From Pikeienuella piscinae (lineage in GTDB: Bacteria; Pseudomonadota; Alphaproteobacteria; Rhodobacterales; Rhodobacteraceae), in NCBI RefSeq assembly GCF_011044155.1, contig NZ_CP049056.1, positions 2,542,001-2,606,000 on the forward strand: 64,000 nt of DNA, given 5' to 3'. The translations under genes and the position numbers were made by a program. Shown here piece by piece: positions 26,484-35,800 of the stretch. The notes below the pieces were generated by a model. The model was not told the origin of the DNA and did no database searches. It was given only the letters and a program-made list of their open reading frames with translations. Every line of letters starts with the position of its first letter. Positions within the stretch are counted from its first letter, which is position 1.

Positions 26484-29400
26484 TCACTCTTCCCCGGCGG
26501 TCTCCGGTCCTATCGGCTTGCCGATCAGCCGGTGAACCTTCTCACGGGACCACTGGGCGACGACGTAGAGCGCCGGGATGATGAAGATGCCGACGAGCGC
26601 CGCCGCAATCATGCCGGAGAACACGGGAACGCCAACGCCCTTGCGCGCGAGCATCGAAGCGCCAGTCGCCTGAACCAGCGGGAAAAGCCCGGCGATGAAG
26701 GCCAGGCTGGTCATCATCACCGCCCGGAAGCGGGCTTTCGCCCCTTCTGTCGCCGCGTCGATGATCGGCATGCCGTGTGCGCGGCGCTCCATCGCGAACT
26801 CGACGATCAGGATCGCGTTCTTCGCCGCGAGCGCGATCAGGACCACGAGCCCGATCTGCGCGTAGAGATTGTTGTCGAGCCCGAAGAACAGCAACCCGCC
26901 CAGCGCCCCGCAGACCGCGACGGACACCGAGAGCAGCACAGCCACCGGAATGGTCCAGCTTTCATAGAGCGCGACCAGAAAGAGATAGGCGAAGAGCACG
27001 GCAAGAACGAGCACAGCGGTGGTTTTGCCCGCCGCCTCCTTCTCCTGCTGCGCCGTGCCGGTCCAGTCGAAACCGAATCCGGAAGGCAAGGTCTCGGCGG
27101 AGATCTCCTCCATCGCCGCAATCGATTCGGAGGAGGAAAAGCCCGGCGCCGGCCCGCCATTGAGTTTCACCGTGCGGTAGTTGTTGTAGCGGGTGATCGC
27201 CTGCGGGCCGAGCACGAGCGAGACCTTCGCCACCGCCGCGATAGGCACCATTTCACCATTCGTGTTGCGCACATGGATGCGGGAGATATCGGACACCGCC
27301 GCACGGTCGGATTGCCGCGCCTGCACGCGCACCTGCCAGGTCCGGCCGAAAAGATTGAAGTCGTTCACATAAAACCCGCCAAGCGTGGTCTGCATCGCCG
27401 AGAACACATCGCCCACCTCCACCCCGAGCGTCTGAACCCGCTCGCGATCCAGATCGAGACGAAGCTGCGGAGACGCGGCGTTGAAGGTCGTGAAGACATT
27501 GGCGAGGCGCTCATCCTGATTGGCGGCGACCATCATGCCGCCAGCCGCCGCGGCGAGGTCATTCACTTCTCCACCCCGAAGGTCGAGCAACTGGTATTCA
27601 AAGCCCGAACCGGTGCCCAGACCGATGATCGGCGGCAGGTTGAACGGAATCGCCTGCGCCTGCCGCACGGCCGCGAATGTGCGGTAGGAATATGCAAGCG
27701 ACGCGTTGACCGAATCCGCCGGATCCTCGCGCTCGCCGAAAGGCTTCATCATCGCGATGGCGAAGCCTCCGTTGGACTTCGCGATCCCGTCGAGAAAGCT
27801 GTAACCGCTGACCGTGAAAACATTCGCGACACCCGGCGCGCCCGCCATGACACGCTGGACGTCCTTCATCACCTCGTTGGTGCGGTTGGTCGAAGCGCCC
27901 TCCGGGAGCCGAACTTCAACGAAATAGGCCCCCTGATCCTCGATGGGCAGGAAACCCGATGGCGTCAGCTTGAAGAGCGCGCCGGCTCCGAAAATCGCAA
28001 AACCGAGGAGCACGACCCCAAGGATCGCGCGACGCGCGATCGCGCCCGCCACCTTGCCATATCCATCCCGCACACGGTCGATCTGGCGCGAGAACCAGCC
28101 GAGCGGGCCGCGTTTCGGGCCGGTATGGGGCTTCAGCAGTATGGCGCAGAGCGCGGGGCTCAGCGTCAGGGCGTTGATCGCCGAGATCACCATGGCGAAG
28201 GAGACGGCGACGGCGAACTGCTGGAACATCGTGCCGCTGATCCCCGGCACGAATGCGACAGGCACGAAGACCGAAAGCAGGACGAGCGTGATCGCGATGA
28301 TCGGCGCGGTGATCTCCTTCATCGCTTCGCGCGTCGCGTCGGGGACCGACAATTCCGGCCGCGCCTCCATCACGGCTTCGACATTCTCGATCACCACGAT
28401 GGCGTCGTCGACGACGATGCCGATGGCGAGGACGAGCGCGAGCATGGAGATGGTGTTCAGCGACAAGCCGAGCGCCAGCATGAAGGCGAGCGCGCCAATC
28501 AGCGAGACCGGCACCGCGATGAGCGGGATGATCGTCGCGCGGACGCTGCCGAGAAACAGATAGACCACCAGCACCACGAGGATGAACGCCTCGACCAGGG
28601 TGATCAGCACTTCGTCTATGCTGGCCTGCACGAACTCGGTCGTGTCATAGGGGATCTGCCACTGAACTCCCTCCGGGAAGGTGGATTCGAGGCGCTCGAT
28701 ATTCGTCCGGACGTTTTTCGCGGTATTGAGCGCGTTGGCCCCCGGCGCGAGATAGATGCCGACCATCGCCGTCGGCTGGCCGTTGAAGAGCGCGGTCGAA
28801 CTCGAGCTTTTCGCGCCAAGTTCGACCTGTCCGATATCCTTCACGCGGATGAACGAACCGTCGGTTTCCGCCCGAACCACGACGTTCTCGAATTCCGCAA
28901 CCGAGGTCAGGCGGCCCTTTGTCGTTATGTTCAGTTGAAAGAGCGGGTCCTCCGTCATCGGCTGCGCGCCGATCTGCCCGACCGCCGCCTGCACGTTTTG
29001 CGACTTGAGCGCGGCGACAACGTCGTTCGGCGTCATGCCGAGGCCTGTCAGCCGGTCCACATCGAGCCAGATGCGCATCGAATAGTCCTGCGCGCCGAAC
29101 ATGGTCGCGTCGCCGACGCCTTCCGCCCGCTTGATGCTGTCGAGCACGTTGATGGTGGTGAAGTTCGACAGAAAGAGGTTGTCGTACCGGCCCTCGCTAT
29201 CGGTGATCGCGATCACCTGAAGCAGCGCCGAGGTTTTCTTCTTGGTGCTGACACCCGCCTGCGTGACCTCCGCCGGCAGAAGCGACGAAGCCTGCGCCAC
29301 CCGGTTCTGCACATTGACGGTGTTGATATCGGGGTCGGTGCCGGACTCGAAGGTGACGGTCAGGGTGTAGCTGCCATCGGCGCCGCTGGTGGAGCTCATG

Positions 29401-29633
29401 TAGAGCATGTCGCTGACGCCGACGATCTGCTGCTCCAGCGGCTGGGCGACGGTCGCTTCCACCACCGAGGCGTCGGCGCCGGGATAGGAAGCGGTGACCT
29501 GCACCTGCGGCGGCACGATATCCGGGAACTGTTCGACCGGCATGCGGGTGAGCGAGATCAACCCCGCGAGGGTCAGCACGATGGAGATGACCAGCGCGAA
29601 TCTCGGCCGGGAGATGAAGATGCTGGAGATCAT
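26484..29633 (-). CDS. RND multidrug efflux permease, HAE1 family (AcrB/MexB-like)
   Basis: A 1049-residue pump with the HAE1 start [20 protein letters not shown] and [20 protein letters not shown], the second being typical of AcrB/MexB. Helix 4 carries [17 protein letters not shown] (two proton-relay aspartates) and helix 10 [15 protein letters not shown] (lysine). It forms a trimeric drug/proton antiporter in the inner membrane. Its adaptor is encoded six bases upstream. It belongs to a subfamily distinct from the neighbouring pump at 22024, so the pair is not a simple recent duplication. Confidence 0.94.
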   Translation of the reverse strand: MISSIFISRPRFALVISIVLTLAGLISLTRMPVEQFPDIVPPQVQVTASYPGADASVVEATVAQPLEQQIVGVSDMLYMSSTSGADGSYTLTVTFESGTDPDINTVNVQNRVAQASSLLPAEVTQAGVSTKKKTSALLQVIAITDSEGRYDNLFLSNFTTINVLDSIKRAEGVGDATMFGAQDYSMRIWLDVDRLTGLGMTPNDVVAALKSQNVQAAVGQIGAQPMTEDPLFQLNITTKGRLTSVAEFENVVVRAETDGSFIRVKDIGQVELGAKSSSSTALFNGQPTAMVGIYLAPGANALNTAKNVRTNIERLESTFPEGVQWQIPYDTTEFVQASIDEVLITLVEAFILVVLVVYLFLGSVRATIIPLIAVPVSLIGALAFMLALGLSLNTISMLALVLAIGIVVDDAIVVIENVEAVMEARPELSVPDATREAMKEITAPIIAITLVLLSVFVPVAFVPGISGTMFQQFAVAVSFAMVISAINALTLSPALCAILLKPHTGPKRGPLGWFSRQIDRVRDGYGKVAGAIARRAILGVVLLGFAIFGAGALFKLTPSGFLPIEDQGAYFVEVRLPEGASTNRTNEVMKDVQRVMAGAPGVANVFTVSGYSFLDGIAKSNGGFAIAMMKPFGEREDPADSVNASLAYSYRTFAAVRQAQAIPFNLPPIIGLGTGSGFEYQLLDLRGGEVNDLAAAAGGMMVAANQDERLANVFTTFNAASPQLRLDLDRERVQTLGVEVGDVFSAMQTTLGGFYVNDFNLFGRTWQVRVQARQSDRAAVSDISRIHVRNTNGEMVPIAAVAKVSLVLGPQAITRYNNYRTVKLNGGPAPGFSSSESIAAMEEISAETLPSGFGFDWTGTAQQEKEAAGKTTAVLVLAVLFAYLFLVALYESWTIPVAVLLSVSVAVCGALGGLLFFGLDNNLYAQIGLVVLIALAAKNAILIVEFAMERRAHGMPIIDAATEGAKARFRAVMMTSLAFIAGLFPLVQATGASMLARKGVGVPVFSGMIAAALVGIFIIPALYVVAQWSREKVHRLIGKPIGPETAGEE

Positions 29634-29639
29634 GGCGCG

Positions 29640-30815
29640 CTACTCTTTGGCGGCCGGCGCCCCGGCCGGGTCTGCTGCGGTTTTTCCATCCGCTTGCGCG
29701 GCGTCGACCTTCTCGCCCGGACGGGCCTTATTCAGCCCTTCGGTGATCACCATCTCGCCTTCCTTCAGCCCGCTCTTGATCACCGCCACGGCGCCGGCCA
29801 CGCGGTCCATCTCGACCTGCCGTTTCTCGACCACCCCGTCATCCCCCACCACGAGGACGAAATAGCCCGCCTGATCCTTCTGCAGCGCTTGCGGCGAAAT
29901 GGTGAGCGAGGGTTCATCCGCTTCTCCACGCACGGTCACATTCACCAGCTGCCCGTCGATCAGGCGCCCTTCCGGGTTGGCGAACGATGCGCGGAGCGTG
30001 ATCGTATCGGTGCCCTGCTGAACTTCCACGTCGATAAAGTCGAGTGATCCTTTCGAATCATATTCCTGACCATTCGCAAGCGTCAGCTCGACGATCACAT
30101 TTTTCGCCGTCTCCTCGGGATAGCGCGCGCGCGCATCGAGGAGCGTCGCCTCGTCAATGGGGAAAAGGACGTTTATCGGGTCAACGCTGGTCAGGATCGC
30201 AAGCGGCGGATCGCCTAACGTAACGAAATCACCGACATCGACGCTCGCCAGGCCGATCCTACCGTCGGTTGGCGCGACGATCTTGGTGTACGAGAGGTCC
30301 AGCTCAGCGCGCTGAAGACTTCCCTGAAGCTGCAGCAGCGTTCCCTCGATCTTGCCGCGCTCGGCCTCGGCCCGCTGGACGACCGCTTCCGCGACATTGC
30401 CCTGTTTGAGCAGCGTGCTTTGCCGGGTGTATTCGATGTCGGCGAGGGTCTTTTCGGCCTCGGCCGATTTGATCTGGCCCTGTATCTCCATGACCGTGGC
30501 TTCATAGGCGCCGCTCTCGATCGTGAACAGCGTGTCGCCCTTCGCCACCACGCCGCCCTCCACGAAGGGGCGGCTTTCGACAAACCCCGAGACCCGCGGT
30601 TCGATCTCGATCTTCTCGACGGCGGAGACGCGCCCGGTGAACGTCCGCTTTTCACCGACGAGCGCGCTGGTGACCGGCGCAACCGTCACCGCCGGGGGAG
30701 GCCCCGCCTGTTGCGCGGACGCCGGAGGAGAGACGAGGAAACATCCTGCGATCAACACCTGCGCCGCGACCAGCGCGATAGCGCCGGCGTGACGCGAAAA
30801 TCGATTCTCCGTCAT
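29640..30815 (-). CDS. RND efflux periplasmic adaptor (AcrA/MexA-like)
   Basis: A 391-residue adaptor with a signal peptide (hydrophobic about residues 12-34, cleavage near SASAQQ-like PPASAQQ). A cysteine at the end of the hydrophobic part (VLIAGCFLV) might be a lipid site, but the lipobox is poor. The lipoyl halves EPRVSGFVESRPFVEGGVV and IVAPTDGRIGLASVDVGDFV flank a helical hairpin. The final 20 residues are Ala/Pro/Lys-rich and disordered. It is the first gene of the pump operon; a palindromic site lies upstream. Confidence 0.92.
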   Translation of the reverse strand: MTENRFSRHAGAIALVAAQVLIAGCFLVSPPASAQQAGPPPAVTVAPVTSALVGEKRTFTGRVSAVEKIEIEPRVSGFVESRPFVEGGVVAKGDTLFTIESGAYEATVMEIQGQIKSAEAEKTLADIEYTRQSTLLKQGNVAEAVVQRAEAERGKIEGTLLQLQGSLQRAELDLSYTKIVAPTDGRIGLASVDVGDFVTLGDPPLAILTSVDPINVLFPIDEATLLDARARYPEETAKNVIVELTLANGQEYDSKGSLDFIDVEVQQGTDTITLRASFANPEGRLIDGQLVNVTVRGEADEPSLTISPQALQKDQAGYFVLVVGDDGVVEKRQVEMDRVAGAVAVIKSGLKEGEMVITEGLNKARPGEKVDAAQADGKTAADPAGAPAAKE

Positions 30816-31191
30816 GTTCTGCTCCCGCCCGTCCTGATTCCGGCGCCTACTCGCAAGCCGGGGCGGAACTTAGCCACAGCTCCTGAATAATTTCGACCCG
30901 CATCGAAAAAATTCGACACGGTTTAACCGCCTGAAGGGCGCGGATGAATTGCGCGATGTCCGATGTGAATACGGAATAGCGGCCTGGCGCCCTTCGGTTC
31001 GCCAATATCGCGCCGAACCTGACAGACCCGTGACATGAGGGGCAAATCCGCCGGATGCGCTGACCGCCCGGCCCGGTCCGGCGATCACTCGCGCGCCTGA
31101 CATGCGCCGATCCCGCGGGCGAAGTTCAACCGCATGGGAATCGGGTCACGCGCAACGGCGCTTGGCGCCGCGCATTCACTGTCGTTCAAAT
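30816..31191. other. Intergenic region upstream of the RND adaptor, 376 bp
   Basis: Control region for the minus-strand pump operon. Its proximal part holds the TTCGA inverted repeats described separately. No gene and no regulator gene is found here. Confidence 0.45.
30891..30916 (-). promoter_or_regulatory. Candidate operator: overlapping TTCGA/TCGAA inverted repeats
   Basis: TTTCGA-CCCGCA-TCGAAA (30891-30908) is an 18-bp inverted repeat, and its right arm pairs again with the next TTCGA as TCGAA-AAAA-TTCGA (30903-30916). Half-sites recur about every ten bases. The site is 76-101 bases upstream of the adaptor start, a position suited to a TetR- or MarR-type repressor, though no regulator gene is adjacent. 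Confidence 0.4.
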
Positions 31192-31205
31192 TCACTGTCG
31201 TTCAA
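31174..31205. repeat. 16-bp tandem duplication over a stop codon
   Basis: ATTCACTGTCGTTCAA occurs twice without a gap (31174-31189 and 31190-31205). On the minus strand the first copy read encodes the end of the GT-C protein (FERQ and TGA) and the second repeats the same stop context just downstream. It is probably a recent slippage duplication with no effect on the protein. Confidence 0.7.
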
Positions 31206-32718
31206 ACAGACGCCACGGCCCGTAGGCGCCGCGGTAGGCGAGGCCTTCCATTTCCGCGACACGCGCGCTCAACGGCCCATCCATCAGGATCACAAACCGG
31301 ATGCCGCGATCGGCAAGCGCGTCCACGCCCGCCGCAAGATCAAACCTGGGCGCGATATACTTGGCGTATATCTCCCTCGCCTCCGGCGTCTCGGCTGTCC
31401 GCCAGTAATCCTTGGCCCCGATATGGAGCGCGATACCGACAGGGTCGGTCCCGGTCGTGAATTCCGTGGCGGCGGGGCGATTCAGCGCGACCACCACATC
31501 AAGGAAGAATACCTTGTCGCTATCCACCAGGACCCGCGCGGTCGCAGGGTCGAGGCTGTTCCCGGCGGCGTCGCGCAGGGCCAGGATGTCCGCGTCGAAA
31601 TTGAACGGCGACGCCAGCCGCCGCTCGACGATCTGCCACCCGCTCCAGGCGAGGCTCGCAACAGACAGCGCAACCCCGGCCGCCAGAACCGGCAGGCGGA
31701 AGGCGGCGCCCGCCTTATGCGCCAGCCACACGAGCGCCATTGCGGTGAACGGGACGAGTTGGCTGACCCAGGCGCCGGCGATACGCCAGGGCGCGGCCAG
31801 AGGATTGCTGCCCGTCGCCACGGCCGCAAGGGTCGCAAACCCCATCCCCAGCGCCGCGACCGCGATCACCGGGCGCGTGCGCGGCAGATACCGGAACGAT
31901 GCGAAGGCGGCGATCAGCCCGAGGATCAAGGCCGAACGCAGCGCATCGCTCAGAAATCGCAGAAGATGGCTGTTGCGCAGGATCTCCACCGAGGATGTCT
32001 CGACCGTAATATTCTGGTCCCGCGCGGCGGTAACGCCGCTCAGATCGCCATAGTGGTATAAGGAGAGCCCTACCCATAGGAGCGGGAACGCCGCTGCGAT
32101 CCCGACAGACAGAAGCGCACTTCCCCAGCCAGCGCGCCCTGAGCTGATGAAACGCCACAGGACAAGGGCGACAAAGGCGAGACATATGAACCAGCCCTCG
32201 AACCTGACCGTCCCCGACAGCATGAACATCAGCGCTGCGAAGATCAGCGCCGCCTGGGCGCGCCGCGCGAACCGGGCCAGCCCGAATGCGCCCCAAAGCA
32301 CGAAACAGTTGAAGAAGATCTCGGACATCGGCGCCACGGAGAGCAGCAGCCGATGATGCAGGAACACCGCGAGAATGGCCGTCACCATGGCCACCACCCG
32401 GTCGCGAAACAGCTCCAACGCCAGCGCCGTCATCGCCCAGAGGCTCAGAAGGCCAAAAAGCATCGCCATTTCGCGCGGACCATAGAACAGGTCCGGATGC
32501 ACCTTCAGCCACAGCCCCACCGCCACCTGGTAGAACGGGGGCCAGAGGAAGGGTGTGAACGCGGTCTCCCAATCCAGCTCCCGCGCCATGAGCGCCCGCG
32601 CGCTTTCATCCGCTGAAGCCGCCGTGAAGCCGGAGTTCAGAATACCGATCTGGAGGATGATCGCCAGGAGACAGCAGATACTCGTCCCCCAGAACAAGGC
32701 TGCTCGTGACATTTTCAT
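31192..32718 (-). CDS. GT-C fold membrane glycosyltransferase-like protein
   Basis: A 508-residue protein with an N-terminal helix, a periplasmic loop with the acidic pair ADESARALMARELDW (about residues 35-50), then about ten further helices and a C-terminal soluble domain from about residue 370. This layout, with a DE motif in the first loop, fits GT-C transferases of the ArnT/dolichyl-phosphate-mannose class that move sugars from lipid carriers on the periplasmic side. The donor and acceptor are unknown. It is downstream of the repeat protein on the same strand and could act on surface molecules. Confidence 0.7.
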   Translation of the reverse strand: MKMSRAALFWGTSICCLLAIILQIGILNSGFTAASADESARALMARELDWETAFTPFLWPPFYQVAVGLWLKVHPDLFYGPREMAMLFGLLSLWAMTALALELFRDRVVAMVTAILAVFLHHRLLLSVAPMSEIFFNCFVLWGAFGLARFARRAQAALIFAALMFMLSGTVRFEGWFICLAFVALVLWRFISSGRAGWGSALLSVGIAAAFPLLWVGLSLYHYGDLSGVTAARDQNITVETSSVEILRNSHLLRFLSDALRSALILGLIAAFASFRYLPRTRPVIAVAALGMGFATLAAVATGSNPLAAPWRIAGAWVSQLVPFTAMALVWLAHKAGAAFRLPVLAAGVALSVASLAWSGWQIVERRLASPFNFDADILALRDAAGNSLDPATARVLVDSDKVFFLDVVVALNRPAATEFTTGTDPVGIALHIGAKDYWRTAETPEAREIYAKYIAPRFDLAAGVDALADRGIRFVILMDGPLSARVAEMEGLAYRGAYGPWRLFERQ

Positions 32719-32759
32719 ACCCGCCCCGCGCTCTCGACCTCGCCTGAAGGCCGCAAGGC

Positions 32760-32783
32760 GATATCCTCCAGAATCAGGATATC
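32760..32783. repeat. Inverted repeat GATATCCT / AGGATATC
   Basis: Perfect 8-bp arms around an 8-base centre, located 42-65 bases upstream of the GT-C start and about 104 bases after the end of the repeat-protein gene. It could be an operator or part of a transcript end. A 14-bp tandem direct repeat (GTGCAAGTGGGGCC twice, 32817-32844) lies in the same gap. Confidence 0.4.
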
Positions 32784-32886
32784 ACCACGCTCCGCCATTA
32801 CGCTGCCCGGCGCCTCGTGCAAGTGGGGCCGTGCAAGTGGGGCCCGGGGGCGAGATTCTCCGGGGCGGGGCGATTGAACCCGCGGG

Positions 32887-35800
32887 TCAGGCCCAGAGCC
32901 CTTCCGTGAACTGGAACGCGTCCGCGTTGAGGTCGAGATTGTAGGTGTCCTTGACCACGGCGATAAGCTCGTCCGCCTCTCCCTGCCCTCCGGCGAGCCA
33001 GATGGCCGTGCCGGATGGCAGGCCCGCCTCGTCCTCGGTCAGGGTGTAATTCTGCGCTGCGCCGGCCAGCCTGATCGTGTCGCCTGTCGAGAAGTCCCAG
33101 ATATATGCATAATCCTCGAGCCCGTTCGTAGCAGCGTCGCCGTCGTCATAAAAAACCGCGCCGCCATCCGCCAGAACGAACACGTCGTCGCCGCCATCGC
33201 CCAGGAACACGTCCAGTTCTCCCGCACCGGGCAACGGGTCCGAAACATCGACGGCGGACAACACGTCGTTCCCCTCGCCGCCCTTCATCACATCGCCGCC
33301 TTCGATCTCGGTGATCGTGATATCATGGAACGTCACATCCGTTAGATGGGCAAGAAGGCCGAAAGACCCTGTCGCGGGCGCATCGAAGGCGACTGTCTCG
33401 TCCATCAGCCAGCCGGTCGGCTCTTCCGCGCCGTCTTCCCAGACCTTCATCTTATAGGTCCGGTCGATGGCGCCCGACTGCTCCACCCGGATCGTGAAGT
33501 TGAACTTTACGTCTTCGGCCAGCGCATAGTTGGTCGATCCGATATTGTTGTAGATCTCGAAATGGGGGGTCCAGGAGTGACCGTTGTAAATCAACAGGGT
33601 GGAGGGCTCCCACCCGGTCTTGGGTTGCCAGCCCGCAACTGGGTCGTCGGTGTGCCCATTCCACCAGGGCACGAAGCCGAAACCGCCCCCCACAGCGTCC
33701 AGCTCATGCGGGGTGACGGAGACCTGAACCTCGAAGAAGTCCCAGGAATCGTCGCCCATGACCACCAATCGGTCATAGCCGGGATCTGCGATCCGCAACC
33801 CGTCCCCGGTCAACTCCCACTGACCATCGACGACCTGCGCGACATCACGGATATCCGCGACCGTGGACCAGTCGATAGAGTAGTCGGGGCTCCAATGCGC
33901 GCCCGCTTCGTATTGAACCGTGACGTCCTGCGTCACGACTGAGCCGCCATCGTAGCGTGCGACGATGCTGACAACGTCGTCCTGCGCCGTGGGATCAAGC
34001 TCGTCATAGGCGATATCGATATTGAAATCGCCCGCGTTGAGCAGGCGCGCGTTGTCCGGGCCGACGCTCAGTGTCCTCTCGGCCCCGCCGTTCAACGTGT
34101 AGCTGAGCGAAACCAGCCCCTCGATATAGACGTCCCCGAGGATATTGATCCATTTCTGCGGCACGCCGAGATGGCCGAACTCCTGCGTGGCGCCATGCCA
34201 GACGTCGATTTCCGGCCCGACCGCGATGGAGACCGTCGCGGTGTCGGTCAGGTCGCCGTCGCTGATGGTGTAGGTGAAGCTGTCGGGGCCCTCGTAGCCG
34301 GCGTCGGGCGAATAGGTCAGCGTGCCGTCGCCGTTGTCGGTCAGCACGCCATGCGCCGGCGCGCCCAGCTCCGTCACGCTGATCGGGTCGCCGTCCGGGT
34401 CGCCGTCATTGCCGAGAAGATCCGCGGCCATGTCCAGGACCAGGTCCGTGTCCACCAGCGTCCCCGCCGCGTCGTCCGCCGCCGCCGGCGCCTGGTTCAC
34501 CGGCGTGATCGTCCCGTCCTCGCTCGCCAGCGGGTCGCTCGAGAACTCCACGTAGTCCACCTGCGCCACGAACCCCGTCGCGTCCAGCACGTTGCCCGCG
34601 AAGACCCCCGCCGCCGTCGCCGTCAGCGCCTGCTCGAAGCTCACCGCCGTCGTCCAGTTCTCGCCGTCCGTCGAATACCTGAACGTCCAGACGTCCCCCG
34701 TCCGCGCCACCTGAAGATATTCCGAACTGCCCGCCGGAACCGTCGCGTTCACCCGCGCCGAGGTCGAGCCATTGACCGTCACCCCCGCGAAGACGCGCAG
34801 GTTCGTCCCGTCCGAATGAATGTCGAACCGCAGCCAGTTGTCCGCGTCCTGCTCCACAAGGACGCCCTGTATCTGGAAGCGCTCCGTCGGCGTGCTCAGA
34901 AACCGGACCTCGACCTCGAAATCCTCGTCCGCGATATCCTGCAGCGCCCGCGCGCTGTTGTTCACGCGCCAGGCGTCATAGTTCCCGTCCGGCGTCACAA
35001 GCTCCAGATACCCGTCCGTCGCGCTCGTCCCGACGCCGCTCGAGATCCCCGATGGACCCTCGATCCGCCACGCCGCGTTCAGACCGTCGCTGAAATCATC
35101 CGACGCCGCCGACGGGGCCGACGGCTGCGCGGCCACGGTCAGGTTCACCGTCGCGGTGTCGGTCAGGTCGCCGTCGCTGATGGTGTAGGTGAAGCTGTCG
35201 GGGCCCTCGTAGCCGGCGTCGGGCGAATAGGTCAGCGTGCCGTCGCCGTTGTCGGTCAGCACGCCATGCGCCGGCGCGCCCAGCTCCGTCACGCTGATCG
35301 GGTCGCCGTCCGGGTCGCCGTCATTGCCGAGAAGATCCGCGGCCATGTCCAGGACCAGGTCCGTGTCCACCAGCGTCCCCGCCGCGTCGTCCGCCGCCGC
35401 CGGCGCCTGGTTCACCGGCGTGATCGTCCCGTCCTCGCTCGCCAGCGGGTCGCTCGAGAACTCCACGTAGTCCACCTGCGCCACGAACCCCGTCGCGTCC
35501 AGCACGTTGCCCGCGAAGACCCCCGCCGCCGTCGCCGTCAGCGCCTGCTCGAAGCTCACCGCCGTCGTCCAGTTCTCGCCGTCCGTCGAATACCTGAACG
35601 TCCAGACGTCCCCCGTCCGCGCCACCTGAAGATATTCCGAACTGCCCGCCGGAACCGTCGCGTTCACCCGCGCCGAGGTCGAGCCATTGACCGTCACCCC
35701 CGCGAAGACGCGCAGGTTCGTCCCGTCCGAATGAATGTCGAACCGCAGCCAGTTGTCCGCGTCCTGCTCCACAAGGACGCCCTGTATCTGGAAGCGCTCC

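Noticed and set aside
26532-30047. 1171-residue plus-strand open frame across the RND genes
   Set aside because: Antisense artefact: the minus strand encodes an unmistakable HAE1 pump and adaptor there, and the plus-strand translation is low-complexity Arg/His/Asp.
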